Origin: Alteribacter keqinensis
GTDB taxonomy: Bacteria > Bacillota > Bacilli > Bacillales > Salisediminibacteriaceae
Assembly: GCF_003710255.1 (NCBI RefSeq)
Contig: NZ_RHIB01000003.1
Location: 558,001 to 622,000 of the forward strand
Length of the DNA: 64,000 nt
Reading direction: 5' to 3'
Made by a program: the position numbers and the translations under genes
Part shown: positions 54,871-63,398 of the stretch, piece by piece
How the letters are laid out: each line of letters starts with the position of its first letter
Numbering within the stretch: position 1 is the stretch's first letter
Notes under the pieces: generated by a model
What the model was told of the DNA's origin: nothing
Databases searched by the model: none
What the model saw: the letters and a program-made list of their open reading frames with translations, nothing else

Positions 54871-55338
54871 ATGACAGTAGAAGTTGGTCAAAAAGCACCT
54901 GAATTTACACTTAAGGCAAACAGCGGAGAAGAAGTAAGCCTGTCCGATTACAAAGGAAAGAACGTCGTCCTTTATTTTTATCCGAAAGACATGACGCCGG
55001 GATGTACAACCCAGGCCTGTGATTTTCGCGATAACAAAGAGAACTTTGAGGAAGTGGACGCGGTGATTCTCGGCGTAAGCCCGGATCCGGTCGAGCGTCA
55101 CGAAAAATTCATCGACAAGCACGGTCTTCCGTTTTTACTTCTCGCCGACGAAGACCACAAAGTGGCTGAAGACTACGGCGTGTGGAAGTTGAAGAAAAAC
55201 TTCGGCAAGGAATACATGGGCATTGAACGCTCAACCTTCATTATCGATAAAGAAGGAAACATCGATAAAGAATGGCGCAAAGTCCGCGTGAAAGGGCATG
55301 TGGAGGAAGCGCTTAACTACTTAAAAGAAAAGCAGTAA
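54871..55338 (+). CDS. bcp: Thioredoxin-dependent thiol peroxidase Bcp (YgaF)
   Basis: Atypical 2-Cys peroxiredoxin reducing hydroperoxides in the cytoplasm. The peroxidatic Cys45 and resolving Cys50 are in MTPGCTTQAC, the family's CxxxxC arrangement. 155 residues is normal. ATG 54871 follows GAAGGAG; an upstream in-frame start would overlap the preceding gene's tail. The genes nearby include perR and the CxxC module, a redox neighbourhood. Confidence 0.94.
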   Translation: MTVEVGQKAPEFTLKANSGEEVSLSDYKGKNVVLYFYPKDMTPGCTTQACDFRDNKENFEEVDAVILGVSPDPVERHEKFIDKHGLPFLLLADEDHKVAEDYGVWKLKKNFGKEYMGIERSTFIIDKEGNIDKEWRKVRVKGHVEEALNYLKEKQ

Positions 55339-55371
55339 AAAAAATCGCCCCCGGACCGCGATCCAGGGGCG
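55337..55371. terminator. Bidirectional terminator, bcp and lipoprotein 1
   Basis: CGCCCCCGG...CCAGGGGCG stem; the A run on the left is a T run for the minus-strand gene. Confidence 0.8.
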
Positions 55372-55378
55372 CTTCCAG

Positions 55379-56203
55379 CTATTCATCCGATCCACCGTCG
55401 TCCTCAATCATCCCGTCATGATACATGTCTTCGTTCACCTCAAAACCAAGTTCATTCTCAAGATAGTTCGTCACATCCTGAAGATTATTCGTATCAAACA
55501 CGACGCCGTCTTCACGGACAACGTAGTAGGCGGGGTACTCATCAATGAAATGGTCAAAAAAACCGACCTCATCATTATAATAATGTCCCAGGATAACGTG
55601 CTGATCTTCTGCACTGTATTCATAAAGCTGGTCCCCATCAAACATACTGTCATACGAAAAAACCTCATCCAAAAACGACAGAACAGCCACAGTTTTATCG
55701 GAATGATACCTGGACAGATCGTACCGGTCCAGAATCGTGCCTAAATCCTGCCTTGGGAAAATAATTTCATCTGCTTCGTGGATGGGAATAAAAGCCGGGT
55801 ACAATAGGACATTTTGATCACGGCCTGTTGTTACCTCCGGCTCAAAATCGCCCCGCACATTAATCTTGATCCGTTCAGTGGAAGATGCCAGAAAGCTGAT
55901 GGTGTTAAAGCCCATTCCCGAAAGCTCTGCGGAAAGCTCTTCACCGGTTTCCTCGTATATCAATTTCGTATCCTGATCCAGAAAAATCCTGTAGATTTCC
56001 GCCTCGTAGGAGTCGCCAACGAGCTCGTCCGAAAATTCCAATACTGTACCTGAAATGTTGTCTTCCACAAATAAAAGAAACGTGTTTGCCCCCATGCTCC
56101 CCAAAAGGGTCCCCTCCATATCCGCCTGACCCTCTGTTTTCTCCACCGCCCCGCAGGCCGTCAGAAAAAACAGCCATCCGATTAATCCCGCCGCAACCTT
56201 CAT
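55379..56203 (-). CDS. Lipoprotein with thioredoxin-like C-terminal half, module copy 1
   Basis: 274 residues from ATG at 56203 (ribosome-binding site GGGAG). Lipobox LTAC follows a short signal. The mature protein has an N-terminal beta domain (LLFVEDNISGTVLEF, YEAEIYRIFLDQDT) and a C-terminal part with a thioredoxin-like pattern: strand KTVAVLSF, then EYPAYYVVREDGVVFDTNN with the cis-proline position, but without active-site cysteines. It is a clear paralogue of the gene at 56859-57644. Divergent from a CxxC protein gene. Function unknown. Confidence 0.7.
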   Translation of the reverse strand: MKVAAGLIGWLFFLTACGAVEKTEGQADMEGTLLGSMGANTFLLFVEDNISGTVLEFSDELVGDSYEAEIYRIFLDQDTKLIYEETGEELSAELSGMGFNTISFLASSTERIKINVRGDFEPEVTTGRDQNVLLYPAFIPIHEADEIIFPRQDLGTILDRYDLSRYHSDKTVAVLSFLDEVFSYDSMFDGDQLYEYSAEDQHVILGHYYNDEVGFFDHFIDEYPAYYVVREDGVVFDTNNLQDVTNYLENELGFEVNEDMYHDGMIEDDGGSDE

Positions 56204-56348
56204 CTGTCTCAACTCCCGAACTCCTTAGTCATTCAATCGTAACACGAGGATTTTGGTAAAATACATACATTTTTTCTTGAATTTTCCCTTCGTTTATCCA
56301 TTATCTGCTAAACTTGAGAGAGAACCTGATTTTGGAGGCATGGTCACC

Positions 56349-56816
56349 TTGAAACAATTCGCGCCACTCATCATTATCGCTGCCCTGATCGGCGGAGCAC
56401 TGCTGTTTTTTCAGGACCCCGTAGAGGAAGTGTTCGATCCATACTGGGAACGGGAACAGGCAGGCTTTGACGCTCAGGAGTGGGAGATTACAATTTTCAT
56501 AGATGAAGGGGAGGAAAGGCTCCCGGAAGTTGGTGTAAAGCTCGTGTATCTCGGGGATCCGGAGGACATCACGGATTATGAATTCTTTTACAGCAGTATG
56601 AACACGATCGGAGGATTCTATGATCAGCAGCTCGATCTTAAAGACTTCGGCGGAGAAATTTTTTACCGGACCTCCTGTAATTTCTGCAGTGAAACAGAAG
56701 ATTATTCGGAAGGCGACTTCTCATTATCGTGGAAAAAGAACGGGGAAATCCACACCGTAAAAGAGCACTTCACCTATCCCGGGTATGTTTTCAGGGAAAT
56801 GCAGGAACAGGAATAA
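56349..56816 (+). CDS. Membrane-anchored CxxC protein, module copy 1
   Basis: 155 residues. The N-terminal span KQFAPLIIIAALIGGALLFF anchors an acidic outside domain with a CNFC motif (TSCNFCSETED) near residue 115, a CxxC that could be redox-active or bind metal. TTG 56349 lies 10 nt after TGGAGG and gives the same N-terminus as its paralogue at 57800; the frame is open further upstream but without a site. No family was recognised. Confidence 0.7.
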   Translation: MKQFAPLIIIAALIGGALLFFQDPVEEVFDPYWEREQAGFDAQEWEITIFIDEGEERLPEVGVKLVYLGDPEDITDYEFFYSSMNTIGGFYDQQLDLKDFGGEIFYRTSCNFCSETEDYSEGDFSLSWKKNGEIHTVKEHFTYPGYVFREMQEQE

Positions 56817-56851
56817 AAAAGCTGTCCTTCTTCAGCTTAAAAGGACAGCTT
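56815..56851. terminator. Bidirectional terminator between the module copies
   Basis: AAGCTGTCCT...AGGACAGCTT stem with A and T runs, between the convergent genes of copies 1 and 2. Confidence 0.85.
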
Positions 56852-56858
56852 CAACAGC

Positions 56859-57644
56859 TTATTCTTCATCAAAATACTGGTCAAAAAACGTGTACACCTC
56901 GTCCAGAGAGGCACTTTCATGCACCACTTCCTGTTCCCCGTTTATGATCATAAACCAGGGAAAGGACGCCACTACATCTTCATATAACGTTTTGTCTTCA
57001 TGATGACTCATCCGTCTGAAGACAGCCTGAGCGTTGGAGTTTGAGTAGTGATGAATCTCATCGTAAGCCGGATCATGCCAGTTCCACTCAAAAGGCTCGT
57101 CCGAAAACTCCATCACGATAAGCCACTCCATGTTCCTCGATCCTCTCCCTAAATCCAAGGAGTCGATCACATCCTCTTTATCCGGCCTCGTTAAAATAAG
57201 TTCCTCTGCTTCATACACCGGAAGAAGGGACCACTCGTATGAAAAACGGGATTTCTGCTCTGTTTTTTCTATTGGGGTGAAGTCTTCTGTAAACGAGGCT
57301 TTCACTTGAAGGGGAATGGCTGACCTGAACGTATTCATCCGGGCCAGCGTGTCCGTATCATCTGAAAACAGCTCCACTTTTTCTCCGTTTTCTTCCACTT
57401 TTATCACCGTCTCGTCGGTAACATGAACGAGATAAGCCTCAACCTCGTAATCTTCCTGTGATTCTACATGACCATGCCCAGGCCATTCATAGTCAGCCCC
57501 CGAATAGCTGTCTTCCACAAACAGCACAAACATTTCCGGCTGATCCATGTGAATCACAACCGAACCCTCTACATCTGGTTCATCCGCCATAACCCCGCAC
57601 CCTGAGATTAGAATGAGAAGGGTAAAAAAGATAAGTCCTTTCAT
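56859..57644 (-). CDS. Lipoprotein with thioredoxin-like C-terminal half, module copy 2
   Basis: 261 residues with lipobox ISGC. It repeats the blocks of copy 1 in the same order: LFVEDSYSGADYEW, YEVEAYLVHVTDET, LLPVYEAEELILTRPD, a strand MEWLIVMEF, then SFPWFMIINGEQEVVHESAS and a final helix, again a thioredoxin-like end without the catalytic cysteines. Sequence identity is low, so the duplication is old. ATG at 57644 follows AAAGGAGAAA. Divergent from the second CxxC gene. Confidence 0.7.
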   Translation of the reverse strand: MKGLIFFTLLILISGCGVMADEPDVEGSVVIHMDQPEMFVLFVEDSYSGADYEWPGHGHVESQEDYEVEAYLVHVTDETVIKVEENGEKVELFSDDTDTLARMNTFRSAIPLQVKASFTEDFTPIEKTEQKSRFSYEWSLLPVYEAEELILTRPDKEDVIDSLDLGRGSRNMEWLIVMEFSDEPFEWNWHDPAYDEIHHYSNSNAQAVFRRMSHHEDKTLYEDVVASFPWFMIINGEQEVVHESASLDEVYTFFDQYFDEE

Positions 57645-57799
57645 AAATCGTTTCTCCTTTTTCTTTTCTACTAGTCATCCTATCACGAAGAAAACGGCGA
57701 ATAAACAAAGTTTGGAAAATTAAGATAAAAATGTTGTCAAATGGTGGAGAACTTCTGATAGGATGAGGAGAGAATGCTCGAGAAAAGGAGGTCACAACG

Positions 57800-58288
57800 A
57801 TGAAACAACTACTCCCACTGGTAATCATTGCAGCCTTAATCGCCGGGGCCATGATTTTCTTTCAGGATCCTGAAGAAGAAAGGGAGCCGGACTGGTCGAG
57901 AAACTCCGCCATGGCAGGAAGCCCGTGGAGTTTCACGATGTATGCACATTACGGGGACGAACCGGAAATCGGCTTTACCGCTGAATTCATAAATGAAGAA
58001 GAATGGGAAACCATTGAAGCTGTAGAGGTCTTCATTGCGACCCACGAACCTCCGGGCGGACTCTATTATCAGGACCTGGATGTTGAAAACTTTGAAGGAA
58101 CCCTTACATATCAGGAACCGTGCAGCTTTTGTGACATGGAAGAAGCTTTCTACGATACGATGACAACCTATGCTACGGTTAAAGTAGCCTGGCAGGCAGA
58201 CGGGGAAGTCTATGACCATTTTCACCACTTCCAGCTGCCACACGGGCTTTTTAAACACGAAAATGAAGGAGAGAATACAAATGAATGA
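57800..58288 (+). CDS. Membrane-anchored CxxC protein, module copy 2
   Basis: 162 residues from ATG 57800 (after AAAAGGAGG). N-terminal anchor KQLLPLVIIAALIAGAMIFF as in copy 1, then an acidic domain with GGLYYQDLDVENFEGTLTY and the CSFC motif (EPCSFCDMEEA) at the equivalent place. Copy 1 reads GGFYDQQLDLKDFGGEIFY and TSCNFC. Histidines are frequent near the C-terminus (DHFHHFQLPHG). It overlaps the aminopeptidase gene by 8 bp, so the two are co-transcribed. Confidence 0.72.
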   Translation: MKQLLPLVIIAALIAGAMIFFQDPEEEREPDWSRNSAMAGSPWSFTMYAHYGDEPEIGFTAEFINEEEWETIEAVEVFIATHEPPGGLYYQDLDVENFEGTLTYQEPCSFCDMEEAFYDTMTTYATVKVAWQADGEVYDHFHHFQLPHGLFKHENEGENTNE

Positions 58289-59390
58289 CCCTCGAATTTC
58301 ACACTTGGCCGATCTCCTGCTTGATCACTCCATCGGCTTAAAAAAAGGCGAGCGTATCCTCATTAAAGGCCACGCTGCATCAAAACCCCTTATGACCGAA
58401 CTAATTGACAAGACCTATGAGCGGGGCGGCTACCCCTACATCGAACTCCTGGACGATGAGCTCGGACGTCACCTGAGTATGGGGTACGAAAAAGAGCAGC
58501 TCGAAACCCAGGCAGCCTGGGCCCTCCAGCGTTATAAAGATGTGGATGCCGTCATAGCCGTGATTGCCGAAGAAAACGACGCAGAAATGGCAGAGGTGCC
58601 GGGGGAGAAATTCCAGCTCCGTGGAGAAGTGTTCAAGCCGGTTCAGGAGTTTTACATCAACAACCGCCGCTGGGTGCTCCTTAATTACCCGACACCGGCA
58701 CTGGCTCAGAAAGCCGGGATGAGCACTAAAGCGTTCACTGACTTTTTACTCAATGTGTGTACCGCTGATTATAAAAAAATGGAGAAGGCTTTTGCTCCGT
58801 TAAGAGAACTGATGGAAAAAACCGACCGCGTACGGATCACTAGTCCGGGAACAGACCTGTCTTTTTCCATTAAAGACATTCCCGCTGTCCCCTGCGCCGG
58901 AGAGGCAAACATTCCCGACGGCGAAATCTACACGGCTCCGGTAAAAGACAGCGTGAACGGCACGATTACCTTTAACACACCATGCCCGTACCGGGGAGTG
59001 ACCTACCACAATGTGAGCCTTACATTTGAAAAAGGACAAATTGTTAAAGCCTATGCCGACCAGAAAGAAAAACTCGAAGAAATCCTCAATACGGACGAAG
59101 GAGCCCGCTACGCCGGAGAGTTTGCCATCGGGGTGAATCCGTATATCCTGCACCCTATGGGAGACATACTTTTTGATGAAAAAATCGGAGGAAGCCTTCA
59201 CTTCACACCTGGCGAAGCCTATGAAGATGCCGACAACGGCAACCGGTCCTCCGTCCATTGGGATATGGTTCTCATCCAGCGTGAGGAATACGGAGGGGGA
59301 GAGATCTACTTCGATGGCGTCCTTGTGCGAAAAGACGGCATTTTCGTCCCCGAAGAACTTCAGGGGCTCAACCCTGAAAAATTAAAATAA
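58281..59390 (+). CDS. ampS: M29 family metallo-aminopeptidase (AmpS-like)
   Basis: 369 residues of the thermophilic aminopeptidase family M29 (AmpS, PepS). Metal ligands lie in PCAGEANIPDGEIY, GEFAIGVNP and LHFTPGEAYEDADNGNRSSVHWDM. It releases N-terminal amino acids in the cytoplasm with two metal ions. ATG 58281 follows GAAGGAGAG inside the end of the CxxC gene. Shorter than the usual 410 residues, mainly in the N-terminal part. A short palindrome follows the stop. Confidence 0.9.
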   Translation: MNDPRISHLADLLLDHSIGLKKGERILIKGHAASKPLMTELIDKTYERGGYPYIELLDDELGRHLSMGYEKEQLETQAAWALQRYKDVDAVIAVIAEENDAEMAEVPGEKFQLRGEVFKPVQEFYINNRRWVLLNYPTPALAQKAGMSTKAFTDFLLNVCTADYKKMEKAFAPLRELMEKTDRVRITSPGTDLSFSIKDIPAVPCAGEANIPDGEIYTAPVKDSVNGTITFNTPCPYRGVTYHNVSLTFEKGQIVKAYADQKEKLEEILNTDEGARYAGEFAIGVNPYILHPMGDILFDEKIGGSLHFTPGEAYEDADNGNRSSVHWDMVLIQREEYGGGEIYFDGVLVRKDGIFVPEELQGLNPEKLK

Positions 59391-59484
59391 GCCCTTAAGG
59401 GCGCGTGACCAGTCCGGATCAAAAAAGTCGCATAGTATTTAAGTATAGGTGATCCCAATCCCTCTTCAATAATATAAATTGCAG

Positions 59485-59513
59485 GCGAGACAAACCAGTC
59501 TCGCTCTTTTTTT
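59485..59513 (+). terminator. Terminator after ampS
   Basis: GCGAGAC...GTCTCGC stem followed by T residues, about 95 bp after the stop. Confidence 0.8.
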
Positions 59514-59603
59514 CGCTTTTTTCTTAAAGGTTGCTGTTCACAAATTCCGCTGCAGGCAAACGCTTTCCCCGTCATCACTTCAGCCTTCTCGAGGAAGTTG
59601 CCT

Positions 59604-59680
59604 TCTGCTTCTTCCTCTACCAGCTTAACCTTCGACGAATATGCGTCGAAGCAACTAGTAGCTCATTCAAGCTGTAACTG
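59604..59680 (+). repeat. Second copy of the 35418-35485 segment
   Basis: CTGCTTCTTCCTCTACCAG, GCGTCGAAGCAACT and GCTCATTCAAGCTGTAA match the middle of the element at 35345-35520. No other copies seen. Confidence 0.6.
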
Positions 59681-59716
59681 CTCGTAGTTGATGCTATTCC
59701 CGCAGTCGCCGCCTTA

Positions 59717-59840
59717 GATTGGAACGAATGCACGACACTCCTGCGGGAAAAGCGAGTTCAGGGGAGACCCCGCAGACGCAAAGCGTCGAGGAGGTTCCCG
59801 AACCGCCCGCGGAAAGGGAGCGCAATGAGCATAAATCAAC
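59717..59840 (+). repeat. Hairpin-element family, full copy
   Basis: CACGACACTCCTGCGGGAAA, GGGGAGACCCCGCAG, GTCGAGGAGGTTCCCG and CCCGCGGAAAGGGAGCG form the core; outer arms TTGGAACGAATG and GAGCATAAATCAA are only partly complementary. A further fragment (CCCCGCGGAAATCAAAG) lies at about 59890. The region 59391-60003 holds no gene I can support. Confidence 0.8.
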
Positions 59841-60003
59841 ACCTGAGTTTAAAAAAGCCACCTCTAAAAGAATGAAGTCTTATCCCGGCACCCCGCGGAA
59901 ATCAAAGAGCATTCGCATTTCAACACCACATCAACAGGCATTTTTTTAACTGACCCGTTAAATATGATAAAATTTAAATTAAAAGTAATAAGGAGTCCAG
60001 CCA

Positions 60004-60954
60004 ATGAATGTCGTGACTACAGCAAAAATCCGCCGTGATTTACGTGAAGAACTGCCAAACCTCTTCCCGGAGGTAACCTTTTCGTTCAATGAATCCATTG
60101 ACGAAGCAGAAAAAGACCTGCCGTCCGCTGACGTTCTCCTTACCTACGGGGAGGATCTGACTGAAGATCACATTGACCAGGCCCGCAACTTGAAATGGAT
60201 CATGGTCATCTCAGCCGGATTGGAAAAAATGCCGTTTGACGCCATCGCCAAAAAAGACATTCTCATAACCAATGCCCGGGGCATTCATGCCACCCCGATG
60301 GCAGAATACACACTTGCCATGATGCTTCAGGTATCCAGGTATGGAAAAGGGATTATCGAGCAGGAACAAAACGAAGTGTGGTCCCGTAAACTGACAATGA
60401 CCGAATTAAAAGGAAAAACAATCGGTGTACTTGGTGCAGGAGCCATCGGCAGTGAAATTGCCAGACTCGCCAAAGCCTTCGGGATGACTGCCATCGGTCT
60501 GAACCGGAGCGGAAGACCTGTCGATCATTTTGATACAATCATCACCTTCAAAGATCTGAATCAGTTGCTCAACGAGTCTGATTACGTCGTGTCTGTTCTG
60601 CCCCATACCGATGAAACCGACGGAATGCTTACAGCCGATTCTTTTAAAGCGATGAAAAAGGAAGCCATATTTATAAATATAGGAAGAGGCACTGTCGCAA
60701 GGGAGGATGTTCTCTTACAAGCACTGCAAAACAAGGAGATCTCCCATGCCGTACTTGATGTATTCGAAGAAGAGCCGCTTCCGAAAGGACATCCATTCTG
60801 GAGTACGGACCGGATAACCGTGACACCGCATATTTCAGGCATATCACCGGAATACCAGCCGAGAGCACTTGAAATTTTTAAGAATAACCTAAAGGTTTTT
60901 TCAGGCGGAGGAACGAATTATCAAAATAAAGTTGACCCCTCAAAAGGATATTGA
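60004..60954 (+). CDS. D-2-hydroxyacid dehydrogenase
   Basis: 316 residues. NAD-binding GVLGAGAIGSEIA and the catalytic Arg (NIGRGTVARED), Glu (LDVFEEEPLP) and His (TPHISG) are intact. It reduces 2-oxoacids to D-2-hydroxyacids; the substrate is unknown. ATG 60004 follows AAGGAG. It is followed by a gene on the same strand after 30 bp. Confidence 0.9.
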   Translation: MNVVTTAKIRRDLREELPNLFPEVTFSFNESIDEAEKDLPSADVLLTYGEDLTEDHIDQARNLKWIMVISAGLEKMPFDAIAKKDILITNARGIHATPMAEYTLAMMLQVSRYGKGIIEQEQNEVWSRKLTMTELKGKTIGVLGAGAIGSEIARLAKAFGMTAIGLNRSGRPVDHFDTIITFKDLNQLLNESDYVVSVLPHTDETDGMLTADSFKAMKKEAIFINIGRGTVAREDVLLQALQNKEISHAVLDVFEEEPLPKGHPFWSTDRITVTPHISGISPEYQPRALEIFKNNLKVFSGGGTNYQNKVDPSKGY

Positions 60955-60984
60955 GGATTTAGATGATAAAAGGGGAGAGGCAAG

Positions 60985-61296
60985 ATGAAACTAGTGGTAT
61001 GTATCGTCCACAACCGCTACAGTGACGCTATGGAAAAAGGACTCAAAGACAAAGGCTACCGGATGACGGAGCTGGCAAGCAGCGGCGGATTCTTGAAAAA
61101 AGGGAATACCACGTTTCTTCTCGGTGTAAAAGATAATGATGTTGATGCTCTCCAGCGGGAGATGCAGACGATCTGCCTTAACCTTGAAAAGAAGAAAGGA
61201 AAAGCAAAAGATGTGGACAGCCGCTATACCTCCTTTGTAGTAGAAGCAAAAGAGAGCCTGCCAATCCTTGCTGCCTTTCAAAATAAATCAAACTGA
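60985..61296 (+). CDS. YaaQ/DarA-like PII-type protein, short form
   Basis: 103 residues with the cyclic-di-AMP-receptor (DUF970) hallmarks: MKLVVCIVHNRYSDAMEKGL, the T-loop ELASSGGFLKKGNTTFLLGV, and a C-terminal strand FVVEAKE. DarA/PstA binds cyclic-di-AMP. Here the B-loop region after the T-loop (DVDALQREMQ...) and the C-terminus are shorter and different, so ligand binding is not assured. ATG 60985 follows GGGGAGAGG. It lies 115 bp before perR. Confidence 0.78.
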   Translation: MKLVVCIVHNRYSDAMEKGLKDKGYRMTELASSGGFLKKGNTTFLLGVKDNDVDALQREMQTICLNLEKKKGKAKDVDSRYTSFVVEAKESLPILAAFQNKSN

Positions 61297-61332
61297 GCCT
61301 GTGAAAAAAGAAGCGATTTAAGGTTGTATTCA

Positions 61333-61379
61333 TTGACAAACTTTGTTAGCATTCGCTATACTAATTGTAAATATTATAA
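61333..61379 (+). promoter_or_regulatory. perR promoter with Per box
   Basis: TTGACA (61333-61338) and TATACT (61357-61362) with 18 bp between them; immediately downstream TTGTAAATATTATAA (61365-61379) matches the Per-box consensus TTATAATNATTATAA at 12 of 14 fixed positions, its right half perfectly. This suggests autorepression. Confidence 0.78.
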
Positions 61380-61411
61380 AGTAAGAATGCTTTTCGGAAG
61401 AGGTGTTGAAC

Positions 61412-61846
61412 ATGGAAAACCATCGACTGCAGGAAGCCTTGCAATCTTTAAAAAGTACGAAAGTGCGCATGACACCTCAACGCCATGCTATTCTTGAATT
61501 TCTTTTCGATGCCAAAACCCATCCCACAGCGGATGATATCTACAAGGCGCTGGAAGGGAAATTCCCTAACATGAGCGTCGCAACTGTCTACAATAACCTT
61601 CGTGTTTTTAAAGAAGCAGGCCTGGTGCGTGAACTGACTTATGGTGACTCTTCCAGCAGATTTGACAGCAACACCACAGACCACTACCATGTCATCTGCG
61701 AAGATTGCGGTAAGATCGTTGATTTCCACTACCCGGGACTCGATGAAGTGGAAACACTGGCTGAACATGTAACAAACTTTAAGGTGAAGCACCACCGTAT
61801 GGAGATATATGGCACATGCCCGGAATGCCAGAAGCACAAACATTAG
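61412..61846 (+). CDS. perR: Peroxide-responsive repressor PerR
   Basis: Fur-family repressor. All regulatory-metal ligands are at the B. subtilis positions His37, Asp85, His91 and His93, and the zinc-site cysteines at C96, C99, C136 and C139. Oxidation of His37 or His91 by iron and peroxide releases it from DNA. 144 residues from ATG 61412 after GGAAGAGGTG. A Per box lies in its promoter. It probably controls haem and peroxide defence genes, possibly including hemL and bcp nearby, though no Per box was seen there. Confidence 0.95.
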   Translation: MENHRLQEALQSLKSTKVRMTPQRHAILEFLFDAKTHPTADDIYKALEGKFPNMSVATVYNNLRVFKEAGLVRELTYGDSSSRFDSNTTDHYHVICEDCGKIVDFHYPGLDEVETLAEHVTNFKVKHHRMEIYGTCPECQKHKH

Positions 61847-61886
61847 GAAGCTGCAGGAACGTTTTGTTCCGGGCTTCTTTTTTTTA
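61847..61886 (+). terminator. Terminator of perR
   Basis: GAAGCTGCAGGAAC...GTTCCGGGCTTC stem followed by a T run. Confidence 0.85.
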
Positions 61887-61949
61887 TCCCGAAAGCATGA
61901 AAGATCATCCAATAAAGGTTGAATTTTTTCAAAACTATGAGTAGTATGA

Positions 61950-61963
61950 AAACTAATTAGTTT
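61950..61963. promoter_or_regulatory. Palindrome upstream of uxaC, candidate operator
   Basis: AAACTAATTAGTTT is a perfect 14-bp palindrome 31 bp ahead of the uxaC start. It may bind a hexuronate regulator (GntR or LacI type), but no such gene lies in the window. Confidence 0.4.
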
Positions 61964-61993
61964 ATCAGGTAAACAAATTAAAAGGAGGAGTAT

Positions 61994-63382
61994 ATGATTA
62001 ACGACAACTTTTTACTAACAAATGATATTTCCAGAGAACTCTACCATTCTTATGCAAAAGAATTGCCGATCATCGATTATCATAACCACCTCAGTGCCAA
62101 AGAAATATATGAAGATCGCATGTATGATAACCTTACTGAACTTTGGCTGGCCGATGATCACTATAAGTGGAGAGCCATGCGTGCAAACGGAATCAGTGAG
62201 TATTTGATTACAGGGGATGCTTCAGACAAAGATAAGTTTGATGCGTGGGCCGATACAGTTCCCAATTTGATAGGAAATCCATTGTATCACTGGACTCACC
62301 TGGAGCTCACCAGGTTTTTTAATGTGGATAGTTTGTTGGGGAGACAAACAAAAGCGTACATATGGGAGAAAACGACTGAAATGTTGAAAACAAATGAGTT
62401 ATCAGCACGAAACATCCTTACTAAACAGAAGGTAGAATTTGTTGGAACGACTGATGATCCTACTGACAATTTAACCTATCATAAAAAGCTGAAAGAAGAG
62501 GGTTTTCCTGTCGTTGTATCTCCTTCTTTCAGACCGGACAAGGGGTTGATGATTGAAGGAGACCATTTTAAAGATTGGGTAATCGCATTGTCTGAAGCTG
62601 CTGAGTATGACATTTCAGATTATGAGGAGTTTCTCTTTGCATTAGAAAAAAGAGCTGAATACTTTGATCTGTCAGGGTGCAGAAGTGCCGATCACGGCTT
62701 AAACGAACTAAAGTATCAACATGCTTCCTTAGAATATGTATCTACCGTCTTCCGCAAACGGATGAAAGATGAGCGGTTAAGTACTGATGAAATTACGGCA
62801 TTCAAAAGTTACACCTTAACCAGCCTTGGCCGTATATACAATAAGAAGGGATGGGCAATGCAACTTCATATCGGACCCATAAGAAATACAAACACAAAAA
62901 AATACCGCGAGCTGGGTCCGGATACGGGATTTGATTCTATTGGAGACAGTTTGGCTGCGCAACCTCTAAGCAGGCTATTGGACTCTTTGGAGGTTACAGG
63001 GGAACTTCCTAAAACGATCCTTTACACAAATAACGCTAAACATAATGATGTTTTTGCTTCCATGGCCGGCAACTACCAGGGAGACTCAATGCCTGGAAAA
63101 GTGCAGTTCGGAACTGCATGGTGGCATAACGACAATTATGAAGGGATGATTGACCAAATGACCACGCTTGGTAATATGGTTGTTTTAAGGCATTTTATTG
63201 GAATGCTGACGGACTCAAGAAGTCTGTTGTCATTTGTAAGACACGAATACTTTCGCCGGATTCTGTGTCAAATGCTCGGTGAGTGGGTGACTTCAGGAAA
63301 AGCGCCGCATGATATAGAGCTGCTGGGTGATTATGTGAAAGATATCAGCTACGGAAATGCAAAACGTTACTTCCGCTTATAA
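61994..63382 (+). CDS. uxaC: Glucuronate isomerase UxaC
   Basis: Converts glucuronate to fructuronate and galacturonate to tagaturonate, first step of hexuronate breakdown. IDYHNHLSAKEI near the start, GLMIEGDHF, GWAMQLHIGPIRNTN, FGTAWWHNDNYEGM and the DSRSLLSFVRHEYFRRIL block are the family signatures. 462 residues. ATG 61994 follows AAAAGGAGG. The codon choice is more A+T rich than in neighbouring genes. It is followed after 16 bp by uxuA. Confidence 0.94.
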   Translation: MINDNFLLTNDISRELYHSYAKELPIIDYHNHLSAKEIYEDRMYDNLTELWLADDHYKWRAMRANGISEYLITGDASDKDKFDAWADTVPNLIGNPLYHWTHLELTRFFNVDSLLGRQTKAYIWEKTTEMLKTNELSARNILTKQKVEFVGTTDDPTDNLTYHKKLKEEGFPVVVSPSFRPDKGLMIEGDHFKDWVIALSEAAEYDISDYEEFLFALEKRAEYFDLSGCRSADHGLNELKYQHASLEYVSTVFRKRMKDERLSTDEITAFKSYTLTSLGRIYNKKGWAMQLHIGPIRNTNTKKYRELGPDTGFDSIGDSLAAQPLSRLLDSLEVTGELPKTILYTNNAKHNDVFASMAGNYQGDSMPGKVQFGTAWWHNDNYEGMIDQMTTLGNMVVLRHFIGMLTDSRSLLSFVRHEYFRRILCQMLGEWVTSGKAPHDIELLGDYVKDISYGNAKRYFRL

Positions 63383-63398
63383 AAAAGGAGTGAAAAGG

